A stretch of DNA of 64,000 bases from assembly GCA_963989385.1 (NCBI GenBank), contig OZ022511.1:1426001-1490000 (forward strand), read 5' to 3'. Every line of letters begins with the position of its first letter. Positions within the stretch are counted from its first letter, which is position 1. A program made the translations under genes and the position numbers. Shown in pieces: positions 23,814 to 33,922 of the stretch. The notes below the pieces were generated by a model. It saw nothing but the letters and a program-made list of their open reading frames with translations, searched no databases and was not told where the DNA came from. The DNA is from Ctena decussata (Eukaryota > Mollusca > Bivalvia > Lucinida > Lucinidae).

Positions 23814-24994
23814 CTTTATATCCACTGAACTGGGACTCGACCCTCTACTTTAACTATCAAAACCCAAAACACTAGAATTGCTTGACCTCCTACGCTGTAT
23901 AATGGGCGACACCGGCGAGTGTAGTAACATATTTCGAAGTTTTGTGAGACCGCAATATTCACAGAACGCATTTTCACATGTATGAAAAAATCCGGTCGCA
24001 TTATTCACACGTGTGACAAATCCGGTCGCATTTTTTTACAGAATTTGGACGCATTTTTCACATATCTGTGAAATCTGCGTTTGATATGTACCATGAAAAC
24101 GTAATTTTCCAAACGCATGCAACATTCCTAAAATATGACAAATTATCGCAAAAACGCATTTTCACTTCTTGACATTTTCATAACCCTGTTGTTATGACAG
24201 TTATAGTGGACGGATAAACCATGGGGGGGGGGGTAATAGCAATTTACACATGTAATACCAATTTACACATGTACCTACTTGTGCTTTCGACCGAGGCAGT
24301 CAGTAACCATACATGCAAAAGTGGCTGTCGACCGAGATAATCGACAGAAGTATCAGCTCGGTCGACAACCATTAACAATAGTAACATTTACAGTTACGAT
24401 CGTATTCTCGGTCGAAAGCCACTTTGTATAGTACAGACTCGGTCGAAAGCACAGGCAGCCAAACTGGTATTACGCCTGTATCTGCTCTGCTCTTCCGCGC
24501 AGAAATTCGTTGGTTCGACTCGCCAGCCAGGCCAACGACTGAAACAGCCTTGTGAATGCTTTTTATGAAATTTGGTTGAGATTGACCCAGACGCTTGAAG
24601 ATATATAGTAGCTCGAAGGTGTTGACAGACGACGGACAGCGGGGACTGACTTTCCTATAATCTCCACAAGAGCCGAAGTCATAGTTGTAGTTGGAAAGGG
24701 ATAACAAATCATTCATTTTAAAGCTTTCTTTTCCGTATGTGTGAAAAATGCGTTTGTATTAAAAATCGCTAAAAAATCCAAACGCATTTGTCATATTGGA
24801 AAAATGTATAGAATCACACACGTGTAAAAAATGCGTTCTGTGAATATTGCGGTCTCTCAAAGCTTTTTCCTGATCGATTGTCTATGGTGCTTCTGTCCAA
24901 AATCATACGACAGTCTACTATTGTCAGTCCTTGAGTTTTCATCATCATTGGGTTTCAATAGAACAATATGTGGAGCAGAATTAGAGCGCGCCAT
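23814..24994 (-). pseudogene. Inverted broken copy of first exon C
   Basis: On the minus strand the ATG at 24994 begins MARSNSAPHIVLLKPND, nearly the same as exon C, and continues to RKKL near 24857. There a 911-bp TIR element (23946-24856) interrupts it. The reading resumes as RNMLLHSPVSPIIQRRRSS and ends at 23814 with donor GTAAATG. It carries one extra codon (an additional Asp after ND), and the Ser codon after GFDS has become TAA. The 5' flank is also copied (24995 to about 25308). It is opposite in strand to the host gene and broken twice, so it cannot act as an exon. Confidence 0.85.
23946..24856. mobile_element. 911-bp DNA transposon (non-autonomous, TIR) inside the exon C copy
   Basis: Terminal inverted repeat GAGACCGCAATATTCACAGA continuing to about 29 bp (23946-23974 and 24828-24856, perfect). 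The flanks TCGAAGTTTT and TCAAAGCTTT look like a diverged target duplication of 8-10 bp, which would suit a hAT-like element. The interior contains a smaller palindromic unit (about 24258-24478) with TAATACCA..GTGCTTTCGACCGAG and its inverted partner CTCGGTCGAAAGCAC..TGGTATTA. No transposase is visible. Confidence 0.8.
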
Positions 24995-25310
24995 GTTATA
25001 CCGAGAAGTAGACTAATATGACTTGTGAGTTACAACTTTGTTTCTAGTAACTGTAAATTGAGTCTTGGTAAAGCTGTCAAAACTTGTTAGCACTTGAAGG
25101 TTCTTACCATCCTAACCACCAGTTTATGTAAGCTGCGCAAAGGTTTGGGTAACCTACAGAATCTAAAACAGCGAAGACTCTGACAGTCTGAATCCACAAA
25201 GCCTGATTAGAGTATTTTTCTTGCGTCAAGAATCTACAAATGCCGAGGAATCTGTAGGGTAAACCAATACTCTGATCAGTTTGCGCAAATGCGCAGGCTG
25301 ATCTTAACAT
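24995..25310 (-). repeat. Inverted duplicate of the 5' flank of exon C
   Basis: The reverse complement aligns with 33371-33667 over the whole length, including GATCAGCCTGCGCATTTGCG, CTTTGTGGATTC and AACCTTCAAGTGCTAACA. The TATA-like TTATATAAAC of exon C reads TTACATAAAC here, so the copied promoter has lost its TATA core. Confidence 0.8.
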
Positions 25311-26054
25311 CAGTTTGCTGGCGTCACTTCGTGCTGTGACTTCTTTTCCTTGTAATATTATTGATGACAGCGTTTGGAATCTGATTGCATCAGTTTCTGA
25401 TCCTTGATTTTTTCAAGTTTTACTTTGATATTGTTCTGGCTACTCATTTGATATTATAATTGCTCTGGTGTTACTCTTTTCAGGCATATTGGCACGCTTT
25501 CGTGCTTTGTATTGGTCACATTGCTTTCCGTAAATACCTTTGCAGCCTGCTGCTGTTTAGAGCAATGTAAGATCAAATAAAAGGGGAAGATCTTTCGCAC
25601 AGTAAAACCCCAGTGTTGAGCAGAACGAGCTGGGTTTTTTTTTATTTGTGATTAGTTGTGGTGGTTGTTTTGTCTTTTTTTTCCTCTTGGCGGCATTGAT
25701 GGGCGGCAATCTTTGATTGTTTTTCCATGAATTTACTGCTATAGTTTTTAAGGTACTTTAGGACAAATCTTGTCCGCCTTTTTCAAAACCACAATGCTAA
25801 AGATCACTAAATTCACAGCGTACAAATTACTTTGTCGAACTTACCTGGCATTGATTATGTAAATGCGTGTTGTATTAGATAACAATTATGTCCTATATTT
25901 AAATTGAAGCCCAACTTGGAATACTTCCCCGTATTAAACGCATATCAATTAAAATTCAAGAAATGTCTGTGCCAGAGTATTAGCGTATCTGAAAAAGAAT
26001 ATTACGTCGTGGGAACTACTGCTAAATCGTTGGAACTACCCGGATAGCATGGTA
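25311..26054. other. Intronic stretch, no gene recognised
   Basis: Contains T-rich tracts and a short direct repeat GTTGGAACTACC / CTTGGAACTACC that brackets the next TIR element (26029 and 27195). No exon is supported. Confidence 0.5.
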
Positions 26055-27181
26055 ACTGTCAGAGAGTAGCTTTTCCCCCCTAGCAGTTTTTCCCCCGGAA
26101 AAATGACTATGATTTTTCCATAGTAGAATTTCCCACCGGAAAAATGGCTATATAGTAGAATTCCCCCCGGAAATATGACAATATAGCCAATTTTCCCCGG
26201 AGAAAATCTACTATACGTGTTTTTGCATAGCCGTTTTTCCCCTCTATAGTGGGTTTTCCCCCTGGAAAAATGATTGCAGGAAAACACGCTACATAGTGGA
26301 ATTTGCTCCTTTTCCAATTATAATAATGAGGTTCATAACTGAAACAGAAATACGGGTATCTGCCCGTAAAATATCGATGGATAACAGATGCTAGAACCGC
26401 ATGCATGTGTCCATCAGTCTGTATATTTTTTGTTTTTGGGAAAACAGGTGGGCATTTTGCTTTTCCATGTTATCCAAAAACGGCTACGAGTGAACTTGGT
26501 TGTGTGCATAAATTTGTATAATTCTGTGTTTGTACAAGCGTTCATCTGTGCGTGCGCGCAGCGGAATGTTCGCCTTTCATGCAGGAGTCGTGGGCATGAC
26601 AACCATCGGGACACGTCCGATTATTATTTTCAATGTAACAAACAATGTTCTAAATCAAACATGACTGGACAAAGCACTCGTTCGTACTTGCATGCGTATG
26701 TGTACGTATATAAATATCTGCGATGGGAAGAAATCAAACCGTTCTGTTCAGTTCAATTCTCGTATCGACGTTATCCAAGCGGCTCAACGATACGTAACCA
26801 TAGTTGCACACACTTGACGCCGTGTGTCCGTCCAAAGAAATCAAACCTTGTTCGTTCCTTAAATTAGTAATTATTGATTATTATAAAGATATGGTTGCTG
26901 GATTTGCATATTGATTTTTTTTTTAATCACGTTTATTACCTCGATGAAATACTGAAACATTTCTTACGCGATTAATTCCGTAAAATGTCTCTGTTTCATT
27001 CCGTTCCGTTCCGAAAAATACCAACAGCCATACCAAATTCACTAATAGCCAATTTCCCGGTGGGGGAAATAGGACTATGGGGCAAAAATGGCTCTATGAG
27101 GTCCGGACAATCCACTATATAGCCGTCCTTCCTATAGCCATTTTTCCGGGGGGAAAGGGGGAAAAACCACTCTCTGACAGT
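26055..27181. mobile_element. 1.13-kb TIR element with ACTGTCAGAGAG ends and C/G-run subrepeats
   Basis: The left end ACTGTCAGAGAGTAGCTTTT then CCCCCC pairs with the right end GGGGGGAAAGGGGGAAAAAC then CACTCTCTGACAGT. Inside each end are repeated modules with ATAGCCATTTTTCC or its complement and CCCCCGGAAAAATG. The interior (about 26388-26870) has a 159-codon frame with no recognisable domain and includes the dispersed repeat at 26742-26855. No transposase is seen. Confidence 0.65.
26742..26855 (+). repeat. Dispersed repeat TTCAATTCTCGTATCGACGTTA, copy 1
   Basis: Shares about 100 bp with 43776-43884, including ATCGACGTTACCCAAGTGGC-type and ACGTAACCATAGTTGCACAC and GTGTGTCCGTCCAAA blocks. A TTCAG run precedes it in the second copy. 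Possibly a short SINE; not coding. Confidence 0.65.
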
Positions 27182-27303
27182 AGCTACCTCGGTGATCTTG
27201 GAACTACCACGCCTGAAAAACGGGGCCTGACTCTTTAACGCTTGATTTTGTTTTTCGATGTAGGAACGTTTAGGAAGAGCCTTTTTATCGTTTTCATCGG
27301 CGA

Positions 27304-27417
27304 ATGCTTTCAAATGTCAGCTCAAATCGACGGAGACAGGCTAAATTCTTCTCTCTGACAAAATACTCGGGGAAAAGTGGTCCGATGCCCAGTGCGGGTA
27401 GAAAGATTTGAAGTAAG
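27304..27417 (+). other. Exon-like segment, possible degenerate fourth first exon
   Basis: An ATG at 27304 opens a 35-codon frame: MLSNVSSNRRRQAKFFSLTK, then YSGKSGPMPSAGRKI and a stop just before GTAAGC at 27418. The composition (Ser, Arg, Lys-rich) resembles exons A-C. The intron sequence that follows the GTAAGC is the same as that following the donor of the inverted exon C copy. The frame closes before the donor and is not in phase 0, so it is either a decayed exon or a coincidence. Confidence 0.3.
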
Positions 27418-27690
27418 CAAATGACTTTTCCGATAAAATTTGAGTCCATAGAGAGAGGAAGCTGAGACATATTTACATGGAACCACATTTCCCGATTACC
27501 CCATAAATCGTTCGTCGCGGTAAAAAAAAACAACTAAAAATAAAAATGCCACCAACCTTTGTTTGTCTATTTTATGACATTGGCACTACCCGGCTATGTC
27601 CCGTATGTGGCGTGGGAACGAAATTACGTTAAAACAATTTTGTGGTTGTTCCTAGGTTTACCACCCGTGTTACACTCGTGGTCATTTCAT
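27418..27690 (+). repeat. Duplicated intron segment (mate of 23570-23813)
   Basis: High similarity in inverted orientation to 23570-23813, with one A-rich insertion near 27520-27550. It begins at a GT that aligns with the intron start of the exon C copy. Confidence 0.75.
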
Positions 27691-28184
27691 ATGAAATTCG
27701 TTTCATAAATTTCATATGAAAAGACGTCTTGGAACATCTAGTCATTTTATCTTTTCTGAGTATCTGATTTGCGTCATGAACAGTTTAGATCGTGGTCCGT
27801 TGGACATCAGTATTAGCTTACATATTCTTAAAGTTGAATAACCACTGCCTACAAGCGGTGTCTACGTTTGGCTCAACACATCCGTTTACTCAGTGTCCGG
27901 GTTCCATGATATAAATGTTTTGGTAGGGTGCCATCGCGTCTATAAACATGCATAATAAGAGCCAGGATTTACCCAATTATATACCAGTCTGATCATCTTG
28001 AACACATCGAGGCAATGACTATTTGGTAAAATATCAAATAAAATTTCCTTTTAAAAGGAAGGCTTGCCCAGCTAAGACAGCTAAGTTATTTAAGTGAACC
28101 CAATTGTTAGTGCACTTTCCGTTGTTAAAGTATTTGATTTCTTTATTTCCTGAATGGTGGCATTGTCCACAGGTGTGAGGTGAG
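27691..28184. other. Intronic stretch, no gene recognised
   Basis: A short palindrome TTTCATATGAAATTCGTTTC..TTTCATATGAAA is at 27686-27722. Nothing else can be supported. Confidence 0.5.
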
Positions 28185-28328
28185 TGAGTGAGTGAACTCT
28201 GGTTTAACGTCCCACCAACAACGAGGTCATATGGAGACGGGACCTCGGTTTTAAGTCTCATCCGAAAGACCGGAGAAGCGGGGGATCGATCTTGCGACTT
28301 CTGGACTGGTAGTCCGGTAGGTGTGAGG
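28185..28328 (-). repeat. tRNA-derived SINE (minus strand), family 3
   Basis: The minus strand starts CACCTACCGGACTACCAGTC with a B-box-like GATCGATCCCCC, and ends in GACGTTAAACCAGAG followed by CACTCACTCAC. A GTTTAACGTCCC terminus of this sort is common in molluscan SINEs. Confidence 0.65.
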
Positions 28329-28380
28329 TAAAAACTAGACAATAGAATTTATTTGAAAAACAAATTGAGGAAATATTTAA

Positions 28381-28383
<3 letters not shown>

Positions 28384-28424
<41 letters not shown>
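28384..28424 (+). repeat. (AC)n microsatellite
   Basis: About 41 bp of uninterrupted AC repeats. Confidence 0.95.
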
Positions 28425-28425
<1 letters not shown>

Positions 28426-29918
28426 TTTTCCACCGTTTTGCCGTTAGGCATGTCTCAAGGAAAATTACTATATGGACCTATTTAAAGTCTTTTCTTTACA
28501 GCTGCTGAGTCACATTTAATTTGAATCAAAATTTTAGGAAAGACTATTTCAAACCCATGTCTATAAAATCTTGGCACATCTGAACTTGGCATCAAAAGAA
28601 GACAACAAATCTATATTTACTGAAGTATATTTTTGGTTTTAGTAGCATAAGTGGCAATGGCTAGTACAAAATTTTGACAATCTGAGCAGAAAATGCATGC
28701 TGCTACTGTTTGAGATAGTAACTTGCTTTACACCATTTGGGAACAACAAAGCCCACAGCGTTAGTTCAATGAACTTCCGAAAAATGAAATTTATCTTTTT
28801 TTTGTATTTCATACTATGTTTTCACATCAATTTTGTTACTTATTCGTGAAGTTTTGATTAATTTAACGCCAAGGAAAAGACGAAGAATAGTTATTAACCA
28901 ACGTGTTTGGTAATGACGTTCAACAGCCGTTACTATGACAATGACGTATATCAATCGTTACGTCGGCCAATCAACTATTTGAATTATCCGTGAATAAATT
29001 CTGAACACACTTCACTACTGTTTACTACAAGTACGTAATACATTGACAAAAGAAACATGCAGAATCGTGAAAATACAAAGAGCCATTCACAGTTTCGCAT
29101 TTTTGGCAGTGACATAAATGCTAATATTTCGGGGGTAGGCCTGTATCTTGGGCTATAAATTCTTTTTGCGTCCTTATATGCAGGAAACTGTTCCTCCCTT
29201 TGAGTGAGCATGTGTCAGGGAAGTAAAAAGTGAATTTATTTCCAACCTCGAAAGCCACCTAATCGCTGTGCGGCATGGATGCGAAACTATGGCTGCATTA
29301 AAAACGCTCGAAATCTAAATGTCAAATTGATACTGCTCAGTTTCAAGGTAGAATAGCAGAAAATCTCATCGGCCGGCAGGTATTCAGTTGCAGCTGACAG
29401 TGATCATCTGTAAGCCCTCCAGGTAAATCTGTAAATCATGTTTAGGTGTCAACAATTGTCCTGCTCTTAAGTAGAGCATTGATAATTATGCCATTTTTGA
29501 AGGAATTTTCTGGCCCCAAAAAGTGGGTGGGGTGTCATTTTCTCTGCAACAATATTCAAACGAGAGCCTTGTAGGGGTCATAAATGACTATAGAGTGTAT
29601 TTAGGCATATGTACAGCACATTCAAAGAGAGAAAAGAATGGTTTATTCATTCAGTCAGGCTGGAATGTCTCTTTGTTTAGTTGAACCCTGTGGGGTCACC
29701 GAGCGATCAGAAAAAAAAATTGTGGAGTGCAACCAAGATCAATATTAGCTTCAAATGCATGCTAGAGATATGCCAAAGCTTTCATGCGTGTTAGACAGTC
29801 TTGTCAGTTGCTATATGCCTGTTATTCTCAAAATGATGACCTGATTTTTACTAGCCTGCATACAGAGCTTCAACACTGTAGGCATGTCACGTCATAGGAG
29901 AATCCTGCTTTATGTCAT
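28425..29918. other. Intronic stretch, no gene recognised
   Basis: No exon or RNA gene is supported. The longest frames are under 80 codons and have no domain. Confidence 0.5.
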
Positions 29919-29984
29919 ATGCGACCAACAAAGGTACAATCAGACTGCAATTTTGCGCAGTCTGATCAGTACCTTGTGAGCGAT
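29919..29984. repeat. Short palindromic MITE-like unit
   Basis: GCGACCAACAAAGGTAC..CAGACTGC pairs with GCGCAGTCTG..GTACCTTGTGAGCG around a short loop. Confidence 0.55.
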
Positions 29985-30048
29985 CGTATACATTTACCTT
30001 CGGCCGGGGTGCATAAAAAAAAATAATTGCATCGAGGCAAAGTACCAC

Positions 30049-30371
30049 ACTGCAAAAATAAACGGTAGATTTTACGGTAAAATAACTGGCAACCAGTTGC
30101 CAGTCCTTTTACCGTTATTTTTACGGGCGCCCGTAAAAATTGCAGGAATCATCAAGCACAGTGGGACAGAAAAGAGCAGATGTAGTTTTGGTTAGATAGC
30201 CCCTCAACAATACAAAGTTATTTTCGAGTGCGCCAAGCTAACATAAAACTTCCATTTCGAGATTTCCAGCAATGTCTTACAGGCAAAACCCCGTAAAAAT
30301 AACGGGAAAAGGACTGGCAGCCGGTTTCCAGTTATTCTACCGTAAAATCTACAGTATTTTTTTACAGTGCA
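30049..30371. mobile_element. MITE with about 80-bp terminal inverted repeats
   Basis: The left arm CACTGCAAAAATAAACGGTA, GATTTTACGGTAAAATAACT and CCAGTCCTTTTACCGTTATT is mirrored at 30290-30371 with small differences. CACTGYAAAAA termini are typical of hAT-type MITEs. A target duplication is not clear. Confidence 0.78.
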
Positions 30372-30593
30372 GGCGAAATTGTATGTATTTTATGACATAA
30401 GCGAAGGTACAAAAAGTTTAGAACGAATCGTTGCAGTACGAACTCTCCTGATATTTTCCGAATGAGGGTGACGTATCGTTTCTTCTGAAAATAACCCGGC
30501 ATCACTAAACCACATGAATACTGGCTTGCCAAAAAAGTGTCCGTGCACTGGCCGGATTTCTATCCGAAAGTAAAATTTTCTCAAGCAAATAAG

Positions 30594-30693
30594 CCCAGCA
30601 GGCGCATGACGTCGAAATGACGTCGTACTGACGTCGATGCGACAATGACGTCGCATGGATGTCATCACGACGTCATCTCGACGTCATGTGCCC
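30594..30693. mobile_element. 100-bp palindromic MITE built from TGACGTC units
   Basis: Bounded by a perfect 9-bp direct repeat GCAAATAAG (30585-30593 and 30694-30702). The left arm CAGGCGCATGACGTCGAAAT, GACGTCG is inverted in the right arm (CGACGTCATCTCGACGTCAT). It holds seven TGACGTC/GACGTCA-type units, most intact and two altered. Related copies: 32333-32364 (collapsed) and 51476-51587. Confidence 0.8.
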
Positions 30694-30702
30694 GCAAATA
30701 AG

Positions 30703-31500
30703 TTTTCTAAAATGATTTAAGGTAAATGAGTACACCTCCATGCTTTTCCCCCACTATTTTTACAAAGGAAAACACGTGTTGGGACTTACCGTTAAACGTT
30801 TTTCCCTTGACGATAGACTGGCTTCAGTCTGTTGAAATTAAATAATAATGTGATAAAAAAAACAAAATTTTACAAGCAATAACAATCACACTAATTTTAC
30901 ATCTTTTGATTGCTGAATTTAATAGTCCAGTGATAGCTCTTATAAGAATAGAAAAAATGTGATTTTAAAAAATGAAAATGGCCCATAGTCATTACTGGAG
31001 TCTGGAACAAGTCTTCCTTGACGACAAACACCTTCTAAATCAGGTCTGCTCGTAAGGGAAGTAATTCATAATTTTATAGCAGAGTTCTACCCTTGATAGT
31101 GATAACTATTTACACTTTTATAACCAAGACACCAAAATGCTAACGGTCGGAAACGTCATATCATACATACAGTTTGTAGGGAGTGGTAAATGCTGCGGGG
31201 TACATGTTGTACTCAGGTTCGATAATCCACATGGTGTTGATAGCGTAAATCCCACGAAAGATCATTTATTTTAGTTTGAAATATAATCAGTTTTCTCGAC
31301 TTTAAGTCAACAATCCACTACAGATTACCCTTATCATCAGATTGTTTTAGTGCGTAAGGAGTTCGTAAGGAGTAACCGTAAAATTCTAAATATTAGGACA
31401 CCAAAATTACCGTAGTTGGCCTAAAAACGGAACTAAGTTAGGTTTTACGAAGCAATAATGCGCTGAAAAGATGCTGGTGGAATGGCAAACAGCACAGACC
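30703..31500. other. Intronic stretch, repeat traces only
   Basis: The start (AAGGTAAATGAGTACACCTC) resembles the left end of the repeat at 31822. No exon is supported. Confidence 0.5.
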
Positions 31501-31711
31501 CTGATCAGACTGCTCCTTTGGGAGCAGTCTGATCTGAGGCTACGCTGTTTGAGCAGACCTGTCTCTTCCAATACTTAGCATGTTTTACGGTAGGATCTAA
31601 TAATAGAGTACCGATTATACCCGCGACCCCTAAACATTGGGTCAAAAATGTCTGAGATAGAAAAATAGAGTATATCCTAATGAGACTGCTCCTTGTGGTT
31701 TGGAGCAGTCC
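31501..31711. repeat. Paired hairpins CTGATCAGACTGCTCC
   Basis: A near-perfect hairpin, CTGATCAGACTGCTCC TTTG GGAGCAGTCTGATCTG, lies at 31501-31536. A related hairpin (GACTGCTCC..GGAGCAGTC) lies near 31683-31710. The same motif appears at 51920-51935 and at the window end near 63990. Confidence 0.6.
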
Positions 31712-31821
31712 GTTTGGTCGGTGCATGCATGCATCGGTTACCACCAGGCAATGCTTAACGCGCTGACAGATGGTGAAAATAATGTGTTCAACTGTTAGAA
31801 TATTTGCAGTAACTAGTTAAG

Positions 31822-32058
31822 GTAAACTGCTTTACCTCCATGTTTTTCCGCATATTTTACTAAAAGGGAAACAAATTTTGTAACTTCCTACTTGCTTCCC
31901 TTGACGACAGTGTCTTCCCAAATAGGGTCAACTCTTAAGAGGAAAGAATTTGCTCTTAAGGGATCAAATTCTATCGTTTAAATGTTGACCACTATTGATA
32001 AGGGAGGAAAAACTGGAATGGCAGAGTTGCTTCCCCTGAAGGTGTATGCATTCGCCTT
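31822..32058. repeat. Dispersed TIR-like repeat (TAAGGTAAACTGC..GCATTCGCCTTA)
   Basis: The ends form a weak inverted repeat. Inner blocks (AGGGTCAACTCTTAAG, GAATTTGCTC, TTGCTTCCCCTGAAGGTGTA) recur around 5100-5230, 6060-6120, 33955-34060 and 50815-50935, and within the tandem array at 46500-47430. Confidence 0.55.
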
Positions 32059-32332
32059 AAGTGTCCCAAAATTTAGGAAAGGCACGGTATTGTGGTGATT
32101 TTATAGAGATGTCCTGTTTTTGCACAACCCAGCCTATGTTTAAACAATCTGTTGCAAGACATGTTTTATTAAATCAAACAGCAAGGATTTAAAAAAAACT
32201 CAAACAGGGATCGTTGAAAGTGTTTAAAAAGTTAGGATCATATGTATTTTTATCTTTATTTCCTGTCTAACGTTTAATCAATTTAATCAAAAGTGAACAG
32301 GTAATGTTTCAGGAATAATGTGAATTGTCCGA

Positions 32333-32364
32333 GCAGGCACATGACGTCGACGTCAGGTGCCCGC
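32333..32364. repeat. Collapsed copy of the TGACGTC palindrome
   Basis: GCAGGCACATGACGTCGACG followed by TCAGGTGCCCGC: only the terminal arms of the 30594-30693 element are left, fused head to head. Confidence 0.6.
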
Positions 32365-32832
32365 TGGGTCTGACTGTTGTGATACAAAGTTGGTTCCAAG
32401 AATGCAGAAAGCAGCCTATGTTTAAATAACACTGCTCTGAGGCTAAAAACTGGGAAAAAGAAGATTTTTAGGAATAAAAGTTGTTGGAGTATTGTTTCAC
32501 ATTCTCAAAGTTCTTTTTGTTGTCAAGTGCGTGGGGTGTGTTTTATTTACAAGGATAGTTCGGGATAGTTTAAAATCGTGCTATTTTTTTTTTTAATTTT
32601 TAAGGTTCTGTAGGACGATTGGATTTAATTTTACTTGAGCTGGAAACGGACTATTAAATATCATGCTGGTGAATGGAAAGACTTTCACAGGAAGTCACTC
32701 TGCCATTTTCAGTTGTTGTTTTTTTGTTTTGTTTTTTGTTTGTTTGTTTTTTTGCGGCCTTTGAAAGAGGGTCAACTCTAAGTTGAAAGAATTTGCTCCC
32801 TTAGTGTAGATCCCATTTTGCAATGAATTCAT

Positions 32833-33066
32833 CGCGACACGACAAAACCAAAAAAGTGGCATGTGCGCCCAGTGAATCCTCAAATCAGCCTGGACATCCG
32901 CCCGGTCTGATCAGAGTCTTCGCTGTAGGCATGGAGGTAGCTTAGACCCTTAGCTACCCTTTAAGCGCACAGCAAAGACTCTGATCCGACTGGGTGGATT
33001 CCCAGGCTGATTGGAGTATTTGCTGGGCGCACACACCACTTTGTTGATTTTATCGTGTTGCGACTC
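32833..33066. mobile_element. Foldback MITE (GAGCCGCGACACGA family)
   Basis: Diverged copy starting near ATCGCGACACGACAAAACC and ending TCGTGTTGCGACTC. The core CTTAGACCCTTAGCTACCCT is kept. Confidence 0.8.
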
Positions 33067-33107
33067 ATTAGTCACAAAAAATGATCTTTTTGCAAAACGG
33101 CGGCGAA

Positions 33108-33315
33108 TGGTTGTACACCCAGCGTAGACTCAGATCAGCCTGGGCATCCACCCAGTCTGATCAGAGTCTTTGCTTTGCGCTTAAAGGGTAACTAAGGGTG
33201 TAAGCTACCTTCATGCGGAGATCGAAGACTTTAATCAGACTGGGCAGATGCCAAGGCTGATCTGGGTCTGCACTGGGTGCACAACCACTTTGTTGGTTTT
33301 CTCGTGTCGCGGCTC
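33108..33315. mobile_element. Foldback MITE, left arm truncated
   Basis: Begins inside the left arm (GTTGTACACCCAGCGTAGAC) and has a complete right arm ending CTCGTGTCGCGGCTC. It lies about 40 bp downstream of the previous copy and upstream of the exon C promoter region. Confidence 0.8.
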
Positions 33316-33370
33316 GATTATATCCATAAACCTTAAAGATGTTTTATAGCATATACGTCGAGTAAATGCT

Positions 33371-33667
33371 AAGATCAGCCTGCGCATTTGCGCAAACTGA
33401 TCAGAGTATTGGTTTACCCTATAGGTCCTCGGCATCTGTACATTCTTGACGCAAGAAAAGTACTCTCATCAGGCTTTGTGGATTCGGACTGTCAGAGTTT
33501 TTCCTGGTATAGATTCTGTAATTGTACAGCTTATATAAACTTATGGTTTTGATGGCAAGAACCTTCAAGTGCTAACACGTTTTGACAGTTTTACCAAGAC
33601 TCAATTCACAGTTTCTAGAAACAAAGCTTTATCTCACAAGTCATACTAGTCTACTTCTGGGTACAAC
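33371..33667 (+). promoter_or_regulatory. 5' flank and probable promoter of first exon C
   Basis: This block is the one duplicated with exon C at 24995-25308, which marks it as part of an exon-plus-promoter unit. TATATAA at 33532-33538 lies 130 bp before the ATG and could place a start site near 33563. Its outer half is built of TGATCAG-rich palindromic sequence resembling a mobile element. An in-frame TAG at 33647-33649 precedes the ATG. Confidence 0.45.
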
Positions 33668-33922
33668 ATGGCGCGCTCTAATTCTGCTCCAAATATTGTT
33701 ATATTGAAACCTAATGATGAAAACTCAAGAACTGACAATAGCAGACTGTCCTATGATTTCGGACAGAAACATCATAGACAATCCATCAGGAAAAAACTTC
33801 GAAATATGTTACTACACTCGCCGGTGTCGCCCATTATACAGCGTAGGAGGTCAAGCAATTCTAGTGTTTTGGGTTTTGATAGTTCAAGCAGAGGTTCCAG
33901 TCCCAGTTCAGTGGATATAAAG
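33668..33922 (+). CDS. BAIAP3/UNC13D: Alternative first coding exon C (85 codons) of the BAIAP3/UNC13D-like gene
   Basis: The ATG at 33668 is in a good context (ACAACATGG) with an in-frame stop just upstream, so this is a first exon. It ends GTG GAT ATA AAG with donor GTAAATG at 33923, phase 0, which fits the acceptor at 52149. The short N-terminus holds RSNSAP at residues 3-8 (a full RSxSxP 14-3-3 consensus), a basic helix-prone stretch (HHRQSIRKKLRNMLL, 35-49), QRRRSSNSS (58-66) and an SSSRGSSPSSVD tail. An inverted copy with the same frame through most of its length exists at 23814-24994, and the similarity is higher in the coding part than in the flank. That supports the segment having been a real exon when it was duplicated. 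Joining to the shared exons is inferred from phase. Confidence 0.7.

Noticed and set aside
24372..24716. 114-codon minus-strand frame
   Set aside because: It falls inside the 911-bp TIR element, with no domain seen; it is not transposase-like.
26388..26867. 159-codon frame on the plus strand
   Set aside because: It lies within a TIR element, includes a dispersed repeat also at 43776, and resembles no protein.
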